In this document: piece by piece, positions 54,001 to 62,366 of the stretch | Position numbering within the stretch: position 1 is the first letter of the stretch | Layout: the number at the start of each line of letters is the position of its first letter | Source: RGIG9115 sp045644665 | GTDB taxonomy: Bacteria; Bacillota; Clostridia; UBA1381 | DNA: 64,000 bases | Reading direction: 5' to 3' | Assembly (NCBI GenBank): GCA_045644665.1 | Contig: JAZRHH010000011.1 | Coordinates: forward strand, 29,401 to 93,400 | Notes under the pieces: generated by a model | Told to the model about the DNA's origin: nothing | The model's input: only the letters and a program-made list of their open reading frames with translations | Database searches by the model: none | Position numbers and translations under genes: made by a program

Positions 54001-54406
54001 CAATTCTGTTATTTACAAAATGCTCATAGGTTACAGTGTATTGCATAATAGCATCAACAGACGTTACTAATATTCCACCTTTTTCAAAGCCGCAAAGTGC
54101 TCTTATACGCCTATGCTCACCCTCTAACCCTGACGCATCAACATCATAAAACACAAGCTCCTTTGAAGGAAAGCGGTAAACATCTTCTCTGTAAAAGGAA
54201 AGCTCCTTGCAAAGCTGTGCAGCCTCGATATCTGTATAGCAAATGGCTACATTTTTTTCTTTAAAACTGTCTGCCGTACAGGAAATCAAATGCACCTGTG
54301 CGCTGTCACAAATATCATTTACATATACAGGAAATTCAGAAGATTTTATTTGACTAATCAGCTTTTTATAGCTTTTATTATTATTTAATACTTCATTAAA
54401 ATTCAT
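51002..54406 (-). CDS. mfd: Transcription-repair coupling factor Mfd
   Basis: The start at 54404-54406 (MNFNEVLNNN) is preceded by GGAGG. The 1134-residue protein has UvrB-like N-terminal domains, the RNA-polymerase-interacting domain (GDYVVHRTHGIGVYKGI), the translocase motor (LLCGDVGFGKTEVALRAAF, LLIIDEEQRFG, SMTATPIPRTLHMS, QLRGRVGRS) and the C-terminal TRCF domain. It removes stalled RNA polymerase and recruits UvrA to template-strand damage. Length is normal. Its 3' end overlaps the terminator at 50963-51008. Confidence 0.98.
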   Translation of the reverse strand: MNFNEVLNNNKSYKKLISQIKSSEFPVYVNDICDSAQVHLISCTADSFKEKNVAICYTDIEAAQLCKELSFYREDVYRFPSKELVFYDVDASGLEGEHRRIRALCGFEKGGILVTSVDAIMQYTVTYEHFVNNRIEFKTGNSYNLDDIKEKLISMGYTNSVEVDAVGLFSVRGGILDIYSPNMKLPVRIEFFDDEIDSIRVFDWETQRSVENVKSALAVVAREPVMTREEHSAMTEYIKNLSLKFPDNQNIKNELEKAENYFIFPSVDKFIKGAYGKIPTLCEHIKDAGIYIIDPERVKERFENFVHDKHEIISGMYSSGIICGDIYDYYPSGEELLRCILNNEVINLSTIGKGGISLNARQTVSFHGKIDYLLQDLTKWNEKKATVVIVSQSQDRAKNLLGVLKDRGYEAELSLTKEIVPKKINIVVGFLKSGFEYTDSGFSVISDKEIFDTGKRISRRREENTKRIKSYNEINVGDYVVHRTHGIGVYKGIKKMTVGSVSKDYLKVDYRDNDVLYVPVDQLDMLYKYVGGDENKNIRVNKLGGKEWSNTKQRVKKSTMEMAQRLVKLYAERENTKGFAFSKDTVWQRDFEDAFVYTETEDQLRSIEEVKSDMEKDKPMDRLLCGDVGFGKTEVALRAAFKAVMDSKQVAYLCPTTILSMQHYNTFKERMGDFPIRVEMLSRFRTKKQQDEILKKLKNGDIDIIIGTHRILQKDLEFSDLGLLIIDEEQRFGVAHKEKLKELKKNIDVLSMTATPIPRTLHMSMISVRDMSVLTQAPQNRYPVQTYVLENDMSTIEDAIRIELSRGGQVFYLYNRVQGIYKKADEIKNLFPDKVVRVGHGQMNESDLEDIMHSMVTGETDILVCTTIIETGLDIPNANTIIVENADRMGLAQLYQLRGRVGRSNKKAYAYLTYRKNKEISETASKRLQAIKEFTEFGSGFKIALKDLEIRGAGDMLGAQQHGHMEAVGYDLYCRMLRDSVNEASGKAEEKEIETTIDINIDAYIPDRYISDVGQRIEVYKKISQIETEDDEFEVEDELIDRFGDIPRSAQNVIMVALLKAKARSCGIKEIAHKGDLLNVLFADVDLPALIGLAKGNPLKYKLIPGSVPRMHIKLDRQENVLAEADNFVNLLLK

Positions 54407-54426
54407 TATTTCCTCCAACACCAAAG

Positions 54427-54452
54427 GGAGTGCAGGCAATGCCCGGCACTCC
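54427..54452 (-). other. Intercistronic hairpin pth/mfd
   Basis: A 7-bp stem (54427-54433 with 54446-54452) encloses a second small GGC/GCC stem. It sits in the 66-base gap between pth and mfd, without a clear T-run. Confidence 0.5.
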
Positions 54453-54472
54453 GCAATATATAAATTATATAC

Positions 54473-55036
54473 TTATCCGTTGTATTTATTCATGGCGCTG
54501 TCAACGTTATTTTTAATGATTTCAAAAGCTGCCATATAACTTTTTTTAATAGCTTCCTCTAAAACAGGAATTTCTTCCTTTCCAAACCGACCAAGAACAT
54601 AGTCTGCCAAATCGTAATCCTTATGCTGCGGATTTCCTACACCAATCCTTATCCTCATAAAGTCTTCTGAGGAAAGCTGGTATATGATTGACTTAAGTCC
54701 GTTATGGCCACCTGCAGAGCCTTTTCTTCTTATTCTTATTTTGCCCGGCTCAATTGCAATGTCATCACAAAGGATTATAACCTTTTCGGGTGGAATTTTA
54801 TAAAAAGCGCAAAACTCACGAATGCTCTCACCGCTGAGATTCATATATGTCTGTGGCTTTACAAGTAATACCTTTTCGCCGTTTACATTAATCTCACCAA
54901 AAAGTGCTTTATATTTTAGCTTTTTAACTTTTACATTATTTTCGTTTGCTATATAGTCTATAGCGGCAAACCCTATATTATGACGCGTCATATCATATTG
55001 GCTTCCCGGGTTTCCAAGTCCTGCTATAAGATACAT
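54473..55036 (-). CDS. pth: Peptidyl-tRNA hydrolase
   Basis: The 187-residue enzyme opens with MYLIAGLGNPGSQYDMTRHN, containing the catalytic His region, then KPQTYMNLSGES, CDDIAIEPGKIRIR (catalytic Asp) and GSAGGHNGLKSI. It frees tRNA from prematurely released peptides. It lies upstream of mfd, the usual order in Firmicutes, and downstream of the GlmU-like gene, with GAGGAG as SD. Confidence 0.97.
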   Translation of the reverse strand: MYLIAGLGNPGSQYDMTRHNIGFAAIDYIANENNVKVKKLKYKALFGEINVNGEKVLLVKPQTYMNLSGESIREFCAFYKIPPEKVIILCDDIAIEPGKIRIRRKGSAGGHNGLKSIIYQLSSEDFMRIRIGVGNPQHKDYDLADYVLGRFGKEEIPVLEEAIKKSYMAAFEIIKNNVDSAMNKYNG

Positions 55037-55063
55037 ATTTTTCTCCTCTCATAAGAGACAGAT

Positions 55064-56125
55064 TTATCCGTTTCGTCTATCCTTCCAACCTACTTTATTA
55101 ACCTGTCTTGCTCTTGCAATTGCAAGATTATTCTCAGGAACTTCGTCAGTTATAGTGGACCCTGCTGCTGTATATGCACCGTCATTTAAAGTTACAGGTG
55201 CAACAAGGTTTGAGTTACAGCCAACAAACACATTATTACCGATAACTGTGCGATATTTTTTCTTACCATCATAGTTTACTGTTACTGTTCCGCAGCCAAA
55301 GTTACACTTTTCACCTACATCTGCATCGCCTACATATGTAAGATGTGAAACCTTGGTGCCGTTACCTATATTACAGTTTTTAAGCTCTACAAAGTCGCCT
55401 ATTCTTGCATTTGCTCCAACAACACAGTTTGGACGTACATATGCAAATGGTCCTACTGTTGTATTTTCTCCTATTTTTGAGTCTAAGATTACAGAGCTTT
55501 GAATAGAAACTCCATTTGAAATTTCTGAATTTACAATTTTTGTTGTACTTGTTATCAAAACATTTTCGCCAATCTTTGAAGCACCCTCTATAACAACATT
55601 TGCAAAAATTTCTGTGTCTTTTCCAATTTCCGCATCAGGAGAAATCATAACAGTTTCAGGAGAGTGGATTGTAACACCTTCCAGCATAAGCTTTTCATTA
55701 ATACTCTTTTGCATTATTTTTTCTGCTTCAGCAAGGTCAACTCTTGTACTAATATAAAGCATCTCAGGCGCTTCAAACTTATCTTCTGCGTTTATTGATG
55801 AACAAGATTTTTCATTATTATAAATGTCTAAATTCAAAACGTAACCTGCTATATTTTCATTTGACACAATAGCTGTTGATTTATTATTTTTACTGATATG
55901 ATACTCTATAGCAGCTTTTATAGTTTCAGCGTCAATAAATGGAAATCCGCTGTCAAGAGCAATTACATATGGCATATCAACTGCCTCTGTGCAACCTGCA
56001 AGTTTTGCTGCATCCATAACATATTGTCCCATCTTTTTTGTGCAGAGCTTATGCTCTGATTTAGAAACAGATGACTTGAAATTTTCTTCATTAGTTGAGT
56101 ATATTATTGTAGTAACATTATTCAT
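55064..56125 (-). CDS. glmU: GlmU homologue with degenerate uridyltransferase domain
   Basis: The start at 56123-56125 (MNNVTTII) overlaps ribF by 8 bases, with GAAAGGAAG upstream. At 353 residues it is about 100 shorter than usual GlmU. The C-terminal left-handed beta-helix (about 160-353) is intact: His261 in KVSHLTYVGD, NYDG at 284-287, RPNC near 231, typical of glucosamine-1-phosphate acetyltransferase. The linker AEAEKIMQKSINEKLMLEGVT also matches. The N-terminal part keeps only traces of the nucleotidyltransferase fold: where GlmU has LAAGxGTRMxS, this reads STNEENFKSS. It probably acetylates GlcN-1-P but cannot make UDP-GlcNAc alone. Confidence 0.85.
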   Translation of the reverse strand: MNNVTTIIYSTNEENFKSSVSKSEHKLCTKKMGQYVMDAAKLAGCTEAVDMPYVIALDSGFPFIDAETIKAAIEYHISKNNKSTAIVSNENIAGYVLNLDIYNNEKSCSSINAEDKFEAPEMLYISTRVDLAEAEKIMQKSINEKLMLEGVTIHSPETVMISPDAEIGKDTEIFANVVIEGASKIGENVLITSTTKIVNSEISNGVSIQSSVILDSKIGENTTVGPFAYVRPNCVVGANARIGDFVELKNCNIGNGTKVSHLTYVGDADVGEKCNFGCGTVTVNYDGKKKYRTVIGNNVFVGCNSNLVAPVTLNDGAYTAAGSTITDEVPENNLAIARARQVNKVGWKDRRNG

Positions 56126-57035
56126 AATCTTTAAACTTCCTTTCAGCATTTTCAGCATCTTTTTTTATTTGCTTTTGAAGTAAATCCTTTGACTCAAAAC
56201 GAACTTCCTCTCTCAAATAGTCAAAAAATTCCACTTTTATTTCTTTATCATATAAATATTCATTAAAATCAAGTAAATGACATTCTATTTTTATTCCTGT
56301 ACCGTTAAATGTGGGATTGTTGCCAACATTAATTATAGCCCTATGCCTTTTACTGTCTACTGTGCAAAACCCGATATATACACCTGTCTTTGGAATTGTC
56401 ATATCTTCCTGATATGCTAAATTGGCAGTAGGAAATCCCATTTTTCTGCCATTTTGAAGACCCTTTTCCACAATACCTGTAATAAAATATGGTCTACCAA
56501 GAAGGCTCATGGCAGTTTTTACATCGCCACCACCAATAAGCTTTCTGATACGAGAGCTTGAAACAGGCTCTCCCTCCTGCTCCGACTTTTCAATTACAAA
56601 TACCTTTATTCCCTCTTGAGCGCAAAGGGTTTTAAGGGTGTTTACATCGCCTTCGGCATTTTTTCCAAATCTATAGTTATAACCTGCAGCAACTGCCTCT
56701 GCTCTTAAGGTTTCTTTAAGGTATTTTACAAACTCCTGTGGAGATTTTGAATAAAACAGCTCATCAAAGGTTTCCATATACACAAAGTCCATATCAGAGA
56801 GAATATCTGCTTTATCCTTATTTGATAGGAGCCTTGTGCATTTTGATTTTCCCGTTATATTAGCCGGTATTTCCAAGAAGGTATGAACTCCTGATTTGAT
56901 ATTGTTTATGGCGGCATACTCTTTAATCTTTTTTATAATTTTCATGTGGGCTGTGTGCACACCGTCAAAAGTTCCAAGAGCAACTGCCGTTTTGTCAAAC
57001 TCCACTTTGTCACCATGATGATAGTAAACGCTCAT
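56118..57035 (-). CDS. ribF: Bifunctional riboflavin kinase/FAD synthetase
   Basis: The 305-residue enzyme has the N-terminal FAD synthetase domain (ALGTFDGVHTAHMKII, VSSSRIRKLI) and the C-terminal riboflavin kinase domain (GRKMGFPTANL, GVYIGFCTV, NVGNNPTF). It converts riboflavin to FMN and FAD. It follows truB by 12 bases with GAGGAA as SD, the usual order downstream of the infB cluster, and overlaps the GlmU-like gene. Confidence 0.97.
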   Translation of the reverse strand: MSVYYHHGDKVEFDKTAVALGTFDGVHTAHMKIIKKIKEYAAINNIKSGVHTFLEIPANITGKSKCTRLLSNKDKADILSDMDFVYMETFDELFYSKSPQEFVKYLKETLRAEAVAAGYNYRFGKNAEGDVNTLKTLCAQEGIKVFVIEKSEQEGEPVSSSRIRKLIGGGDVKTAMSLLGRPYFITGIVEKGLQNGRKMGFPTANLAYQEDMTIPKTGVYIGFCTVDSKRHRAIINVGNNPTFNGTGIKIECHLLDFNEYLYDKEIKVEFFDYLREEVRFESKDLLQKQIKKDAENAERKFKDYE

Positions 57036-57047
57036 TTATATTCCTCA

Positions 57048-57926
57048 TTAACTTCTAAATGATTTTTTAATTCTAAGTCTTCCGTCTATACACTCTGCCA
57101 CTGCAAAAAAAACTCCGGCGCTGTCATAGACAGAGTATTTATTTCCGTCACAAATTTCGGGATGAGATACAAATACTCCGTTTTTCATTCTATCGGATTG
57201 TTTGGCTGATAAATAAATCTTTTTATAGGTAAATAAATCCTCTGTTTTAATAAGAGCATTTGAAAGCTCGTTTTCATTCATAGCCTTTAACTCATCAACA
57301 GTATATGAATTTTCTATCCTGAAGCTTCCGCTTGATGTTCTGCAAAGACTGCTCATTACAGCAAGCGTTCCAAGCCTCTTACCTATATCTTCACAAAGCA
57401 CCCTTATATATGTACCTTTAGAACACAAAAAGCGAACAAGGTAGCTGTTTTGTAAGACTCCCCTACCCAAAAACTCTGTTTCATATACGGTAATTGGCAC
57501 AGCTTCTCTTTCCACAACCTGTCCCTCGCGAGCAAGTTCATAAAGCTTTTTGCCGCCTTGTTTTTTTGCACTGTACATAGGCGGAGTTTGCATAATTTCT
57601 CCTACAAATCCGCCCAATATATTTTTAACTTCTTCCTCTGTGGGAAAAATTAAAGATTTTTCTGTAACGGTACCCGTTATATCGCCTGTATCGGTAGAAA
57701 ACCCAAAAACAAACTCTGCCACATACTCTTTTTTTTCTGAAAGGAGCATATCGGAGGCTTTTGTAGCATTACCGATACACACCGGAAGAACACCTGTAGC
57801 CAGCGGGTCGAGGGTGCCTGTATGACCTACCTTTTTTGTGCCGAAAATTCTGCGCATTTGGTATATCATATCATGGGACGTGGGGCCTTGTGGTTTATTA
57901 AGTAAAATTATACCGTTATATTCCAC
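57048..57926 (-). CDS. truB: tRNA pseudouridine55 synthase
   Basis: A GTG start at 57924-57926 follows GGAGG and overlaps the nrnA stop region closely. The 292-residue enzyme has GIILLNKPQGPTSHD, the catalytic GHTGTLDPLATGVLP, PPMYSAKKQGGKKLYELAR and CSKGTYIRVLCEDIG. It makes pseudouridine 55 in the T-loop of tRNAs. It belongs to the rimP-infB-truB-ribF translation cluster. Confidence 0.97.
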   Translation of the reverse strand: MEYNGIILLNKPQGPTSHDMIYQMRRIFGTKKVGHTGTLDPLATGVLPVCIGNATKASDMLLSEKKEYVAEFVFGFSTDTGDITGTVTEKSLIFPTEEEVKNILGGFVGEIMQTPPMYSAKKQGGKKLYELAREGQVVEREAVPITVYETEFLGRGVLQNSYLVRFLCSKGTYIRVLCEDIGKRLGTLAVMSSLCRTSSGSFRIENSYTVDELKAMNENELSNALIKTEDLFTYKKIYLSAKQSDRMKNGVFVSHPEICDGNKYSVYDSAGVFFAVAECIDGRLRIKKSFRS

Positions 57927-57927
57927 T

Positions 57928-58896
57928 TTATACCTCCGTTATCCTTGCAAGTTCTTCCTTTGCGGCGTCAAGTATCGCTTCTTTTGCCTGTTCAAGAGTC
58001 ATTCCTTTGAATGTAGCTCCGGCAGCACGTATATGTCCTCCGCCGCCAAACAGTGCAGCTACACGGTCAACCTGCGCGTTTCCATTCGAACGAAGACTTG
58101 CTCTTACCTGACCTCCACGCTCTTTAATTTCGATAGCTATTTCTGCACCCTCTATACTTCTTGGAATATTGATAAGAGCATCAGCATCTCGTTCATCAAC
58201 ACCGTATTCTGATAAAATATCCGAGGTTGTTGAAATAAGTGTGATTTTGCCGTCTGCATAACTTTCAACATTGTTCATTACATGGCCTGTAAGACGTGTT
58301 AATTCCATGGAATTATTATCAAAAAGCATACGATTAACATGGGCATGGTCAAATTCATGCTCCATAAGCTTTGCTGCAATTCGCAAGGTGTTAGGAGATG
58401 TGCTACTGTACTTTAAACAGCCGGAATCAGACATTATTCCGCCGTATAAATACATTGCAGCCCTGTCGCTTATTTCATACCCAAGACTATCCATAAGCTC
58501 CGCTATAACCTCTGCCGCAGCAGAATACTTATCTTTAACAATGTTTATCTCTGCAAAGTTATTGTTTGATTTATGGTGGTCAATGTTTATAGTATTTCTT
58601 GAGCTGTTAAATATCTCTGTTCTTGAGCCAAGTCTGTCTATACCTCCGCAATCAACAGCTATACACAAGTCGTAGTCCTTCTTATCACCTGTTTTGTATA
58701 CGCTGTATTCCCCATTCAAAAATTTGTATTTTGAGCCGGGAACCTCTTCAAGAATACAAGAAACCTTTTTATTCATAGCTGACAAAACATCACAAAGGGC
58801 AAAGGATGAACAAAGTGCATCTCCGTCTGCATTAACATGGCAAAGAATAGCTATATTTTCACTAGACTCAATATATTCTTTAATCTTTTTTACCAT
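57928..58896 (-). CDS. nrnA: DHH-family bifunctional oligoribonuclease/PAP phosphatase
   Basis: The 322-residue protein has the DHH motifs: CHVNADGDALCSS, VDCGGIDR, NIDHHKSNNNF, and the DHHA1 part with GGGGHIRAAGA near the C-terminus. This matches NrnA, which degrades nano-RNAs and dephosphorylates pAp. It overlaps rbfA by 17 bases. Its position between rbfA and truB is conserved in Firmicutes. Confidence 0.93.
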   Translation of the reverse strand: MVKKIKEYIESSENIAILCHVNADGDALCSSFALCDVLSAMNKKVSCILEEVPGSKYKFLNGEYSVYKTGDKKDYDLCIAVDCGGIDRLGSRTEIFNSSRNTINIDHHKSNNNFAEINIVKDKYSAAAEVIAELMDSLGYEISDRAAMYLYGGIMSDSGCLKYSSTSPNTLRIAAKLMEHEFDHAHVNRMLFDNNSMELTRLTGHVMNNVESYADGKITLISTTSDILSEYGVDERDADALINIPRSIEGAEIAIEIKERGGQVRASLRSNGNAQVDRVAALFGGGGHIRAAGATFKGMTLEQAKEAILDAAKEELARITEV

Positions 58897-59227
58897 TTCC
58901 GTCGCCTTTCAGCAATTGGTTAATATATGCTCCATGTTCAATTGAACGGTCAAGCTCAAATATAGGCTCCGGAGTATACCTTAAATCTATTCTCCTGCCA
59001 AGCTCTCTTCTTACAAAACCTGCAGCACTTTTAAGACCTGCAATTGCCTTCTTTTTGGTTTCATCATCACCCATTACGGATACATAAACCTTTGCATATC
59101 TAAGGTCATTTGTTACATTAACCGCAACAACGCTTGTCATCATCGGGATACGGGAATCCTTAAGCTCCCGTATCACCGATGCAACTTCACGTCTTACTTC
59201 TTCATTTATTTTATCAATTCTTGACAT
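58880..59227 (-). CDS. rbfA: Ribosome-binding factor A
   Basis: The 115-residue protein has the KH-like fold sequences MSRIDKINEEVRREVASVI, IPMMTSVVAVNVTNDLRYAKVYVSV split over the first half, and ELGRRIDLRYTPEPIFELD near the end, diagnostic of RbfA. It assists 30S maturation at the 5' end of 16S rRNA. It lies directly after infB, with GAGAGGAA as SD. Confidence 0.96.
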   Translation of the reverse strand: MSRIDKINEEVRREVASVIRELKDSRIPMMTSVVAVNVTNDLRYAKVYVSVMGDDETKKKAIAGLKSAAGFVRRELGRRIDLRYTPEPIFELDRSIEHGAYINQLLKGDGNGKKD

Positions 59228-59237
59228 ATTATTCCTC

Positions 59238-61772
59238 TCATCTGCGGACTTCTTCCATGATAAAGCACTCGATAATATCCTGTTCCTTTATATCGTTGTA
59301 CTTTTCAATACCAAGACCACATTCAAAGTTTTCTGAAACTTCCTTAGCATCATCCTTGAAACGCTTAAGGCTTGAAAGCTCACCTTCATGAACAACTATG
59401 CCGTTACGGACAAGTCTTACGCCTGCATTTCTCTGAATTTTACCGTCTGTTACATAGCAGCCTGCAATTGTACCAACACTTGAAACCTTAAATGTTTGTC
59501 TTACCTCTGCATGACCGATTACAACTTCCTTAAATTCAGGATCAAGCATACCCTTCATAGCAGCTTCAATTTCTTCAATTGCCTGATAAATTACACTGTA
59601 AAGTCTTATATCAACTTCCTGGCGCTGAGCAGCTGAAAGAGCACCTGCGTCAGGTCTTACATTAAATCCTACAATGATTGCATTTGACGCGTTTGCAAGC
59701 ATAACGTCAGACTCATTAATTGCACCAACACCGCCATGAATTGCACGAACACGCACTTCGCTGTTTGAAAGCTTTTCAATTGATTGTTTTACAGCTTCAA
59801 CAGAGCCCTGAACGTCAGCTTTAATAATAACATTAAGCTCTTTCATGTTACCTTCGTCTATCTGGCTGAACAAGTTATCAAGACTTACCTTTACAACCTT
59901 GTTAAACTTATCCTCTTGCATTTCGTCACGTCTCTTTTCCGCTACCTCACGTGCAAGCTTTTCGTTTTTAACTACAACGAACTTATCACCGCCGCTTGGT
60001 GCCTCTGAAAGACCAAGAATTTCAACAGGAGTTGACGGACCTGCTGTTTTTACACGTCTTCCCTTATCGTTTATCATTGCTCTTACATGTCCAACTGCTG
60101 TGCCTGCAATTACGATATCACCAACATTTAGTGTACCATTTTGTACAAGAACAGTTGCAACAGGACCTCTGCCCTTATCAATACGAGCTTCGATAACTGC
60201 GCCCATAGCCTCTCTGTTTGGATTAGCTTTAAGTTCTTTCATGTCTGCAACAAGAAGTACCATTTCAAGCAAACTGTCAATATTTATTCTCTGCTTTGCG
60301 CTGACTTCGACACAAACAGTATCTCCGCCCCACTCTTCAGGAATAAGCTCATGTTCAACAAGAGCTTGTTTAACACGCTCAGGATTTGCACCTTCACGGT
60401 CAATTTTGTTTATTGCAACAATAATTGAAACCCCTGCCGCTTTTGCATGATTTATAGCTTCTATTGTTTGAGGCATGATACCGTCATCTGCCGCAACAAC
60501 AAGAATTGCAACGTCTGTTACCTGAGCACCTCTTGCACGCATTGTTGTAAAAGCTTCGTGTCCGGGAGTATCAAGGAATGTTATAACTCTGTCATTAAGA
60601 GTAACGCTGTACGCACCTATGTGCTGTGTGATACCACCTGCTTCTGTGCTTGTAACAGAAGTATCTCTTATTGCATCAAGAAGTGATGTTTTTCCGTGGT
60701 CAACGTGACCCATAACAACAACTACAGGTGGACGTTCCTTAAGGTCTTCCGGTTTATCTTCTACCTGTGCTTCTTCAAAGAGAATATCTTCTTTTGTAAG
60801 AATTATTTCAGGATTTACAGTAATTCCAAAATCATCACCAATCAAAACAGCTGTTTCAAAGTCTATTGATTGGGTAATAGTTGCCATAACACCAAGCATC
60901 ATGAGCTTTTTAACAACCTCACCTGCGCCTTTGCCGATTTTTTGAGCAAACTCGCCTACTGTGATTGTTTCAGGAACTTCAATTTCTGTAATAACCTTTA
61001 CAGGTATTTGCTTTTTAACGTCAGGCTTAACATCAAAATTCTCCCTGCCGCCTTGCTTTGAACGCTTTGATTTTTGCTTGTCACGGCCTGAGTTGTATTT
61101 TATATTCTTTTCACCAACAAGCTCCTCTATACGCTCTGTGCTTTCAATTTTTTCAATTTCTACAGTAGAGGTTCTTGTATCAACGTATCTCTTGTTATCA
61201 GAGGTTTTTACAATATATTCCTCTTCTGCCTGAACACTGTCGTCTCTTACAATTTCAATTCTTGTGCCTGTTTGCTTTTGTGCCGGCTTCTTTTTCTGCT
61301 TTTCACGCTTTTGCTTTTGAATTGGCTCTACCGGCTTTTCTTCTTTCACTACAGGCTTCTTTTCCTGTGGAGCTTTTTCTTTCTTTGGTTGTTCCTTCTT
61401 TTCCTCAGGCTTTTGTGCTCTTTCTTCTGCTGCCTTTGCAACCTTTTCCTGAGCCTTTTTAAGTGCTATGTCCTTTTCTGTAAGAGGTTTTTGAGAAGCC
61501 TTAATTTTTTCAGCCGTTTCAGCTGCCTTTTTCTCCTCTGCCGCTTTTGCCGCTTCATCAACGGCTTTTTTGAATATAGCAGAAAGCTCCTCTTTCTCTG
61601 TTTCATTTTGCAAAGTAAAGATATCAAGAACAAGACTTGCCTGCTGGGCACTTATCTCTGCTGTTGCGCTTTTAATTTCGTGTCCGTACTCTGCAAGCTT
61701 TTCTGTTACCTCTTTGCCTGTGAGTTTAAGTTCTTTTGATACTGTTCTTATATTTAATACTGCATCTGCCAA
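59238..61772 (-). CDS. infB: Translation initiation factor IF-2
   Basis: A TTG start at 61770-61772 (MADAVLNIRTVSKEL) is preferred; AGGTG lies upstream and the L7Ae gene stop is at 61778. The 844-residue GTPase has an N-terminal IF2_N domain, a long Lys/Glu/Ala-rich linker (about 80-240), a second IF2_N domain, the G domain (VVMGHVDHGKTSLLDAIRD, DTPGHEAF, NKIDRE) and C-terminal domains. It places initiator tRNA on the ribosome. It follows the L7Ae-like gene by 5 bases. Confidence 0.97.
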   Translation of the reverse strand: MADAVLNIRTVSKELKLTGKEVTEKLAEYGHEIKSATAEISAQQASLVLDIFTLQNETEKEELSAIFKKAVDEAAKAAEEKKAAETAEKIKASQKPLTEKDIALKKAQEKVAKAAEERAQKPEEKKEQPKKEKAPQEKKPVVKEEKPVEPIQKQKREKQKKKPAQKQTGTRIEIVRDDSVQAEEEYIVKTSDNKRYVDTRTSTVEIEKIESTERIEELVGEKNIKYNSGRDKQKSKRSKQGGRENFDVKPDVKKQIPVKVITEIEVPETITVGEFAQKIGKGAGEVVKKLMMLGVMATITQSIDFETAVLIGDDFGITVNPEIILTKEDILFEEAQVEDKPEDLKERPPVVVVMGHVDHGKTSLLDAIRDTSVTSTEAGGITQHIGAYSVTLNDRVITFLDTPGHEAFTTMRARGAQVTDVAILVVAADDGIMPQTIEAINHAKAAGVSIIVAINKIDREGANPERVKQALVEHELIPEEWGGDTVCVEVSAKQRINIDSLLEMVLLVADMKELKANPNREAMGAVIEARIDKGRGPVATVLVQNGTLNVGDIVIAGTAVGHVRAMINDKGRRVKTAGPSTPVEILGLSEAPSGGDKFVVVKNEKLAREVAEKRRDEMQEDKFNKVVKVSLDNLFSQIDEGNMKELNVIIKADVQGSVEAVKQSIEKLSNSEVRVRAIHGGVGAINESDVMLANASNAIIVGFNVRPDAGALSAAQRQEVDIRLYSVIYQAIEEIEAAMKGMLDPEFKEVVIGHAEVRQTFKVSSVGTIAGCYVTDGKIQRNAGVRLVRNGIVVHEGELSSLKRFKDDAKEVSENFECGLGIEKYNDIKEQDIIECFIMEEVRR

Positions 61773-61777
61773 ATAAA

Positions 61778-62095
61778 TCACCTGTCCTTTCTCTGTATTG
61801 CACCAATCTTTTCTTTTAATGCTTTGGCAAAATTAAAGTCTGTTATTGCAACAACAGATTTTTCTCCGCCTCCCGTTACTTTTCCAAGGGACTGCATATC
61901 AGAAAATTCTACATAAGGTACTTTATAATATTCACATGAATTAATAATATTCTTTTTGCTTCTGTCGGATGCATCACATGCAACAATCACAAGCTTTGCA
62001 TTTCCGGACTTTACCGCCTCTTCGCTTAAAAAGCCTCCGCCGCATAGTGCTCTTGCACGTTTTGCAAGTCCTATCATTCCGAGTATTTTCTCCAT
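61778..62095 (-). CDS. L7Ae/L30e-family ribosomal protein
   Basis: The start at 62093-62095 (MEKILGMIGLAKRARALCGG) is preferred because it lies 4 bases after the rnpM stop with GGAGAG upstream; a longer reading would overlap rnpM. The 105-residue protein has the L7Ae fold sequences LVIVACDASDRSKKNI and YVEFSDMQSLGKVTGG. Family members bind kink-turn RNA (YlxQ/RplGA-like). It lies between rnpM and infB as in most Firmicutes. Confidence 0.93.
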   Translation of the reverse strand: MEKILGMIGLAKRARALCGGGFLSEEAVKSGNAKLVIVACDASDRSKKNIINSCEYYKVPYVEFSDMQSLGKVTGGGEKSVVAITDFNFAKALKEKIGAIQRKDR

Positions 62096-62099
62096 GTAC

Positions 62100-62366
62100 T
62101 CATCTCTCCCGGGCAAACATATTATCCAGTTGCTCGTATGCATCGGCACATTCTCCACCAAAAAAACGTTCAAGACAGTGTTTTTTCTTTAAATTTTTAA
62201 TACACTCTCCGGAGCTGCATACATATGCGCCTCTTGATTGCTGCTTCATACTATCATCAACAACAACCGTATTTTCTTTTTTAACAAAACGGATAAGCTC
62301 TGATTTTGGTTTCATTTCCCTGCACGCCATGCACATTCTAAGCGGAATATGTTTTTTCATAATCAT
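62100..62366 (-). CDS. rnpM: RNase P modulator RnpM (YlxR, DUF448)
   Basis: The 88-residue protein begins IPLRMCMACREMKPKSELIRFV and contains RGAYVCSSGECIKN, the defining motifs of the YlxR family. YlxR/RnpM has been reported to bind RNase P RNA and modulate its activity. Its ATG overlaps the nusA stop; a second ATG lies two codons later. The neighbours nusA and the L7Ae-like gene fit the conserved order. Confidence 0.95.
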   Translation of the reverse strand: MIMKKHIPLRMCMACREMKPKSELIRFVKKENTVVVDDSMKQQSRGAYVCSSGECIKNLKKKHCLERFFGGECADAYEQLDNMFARER

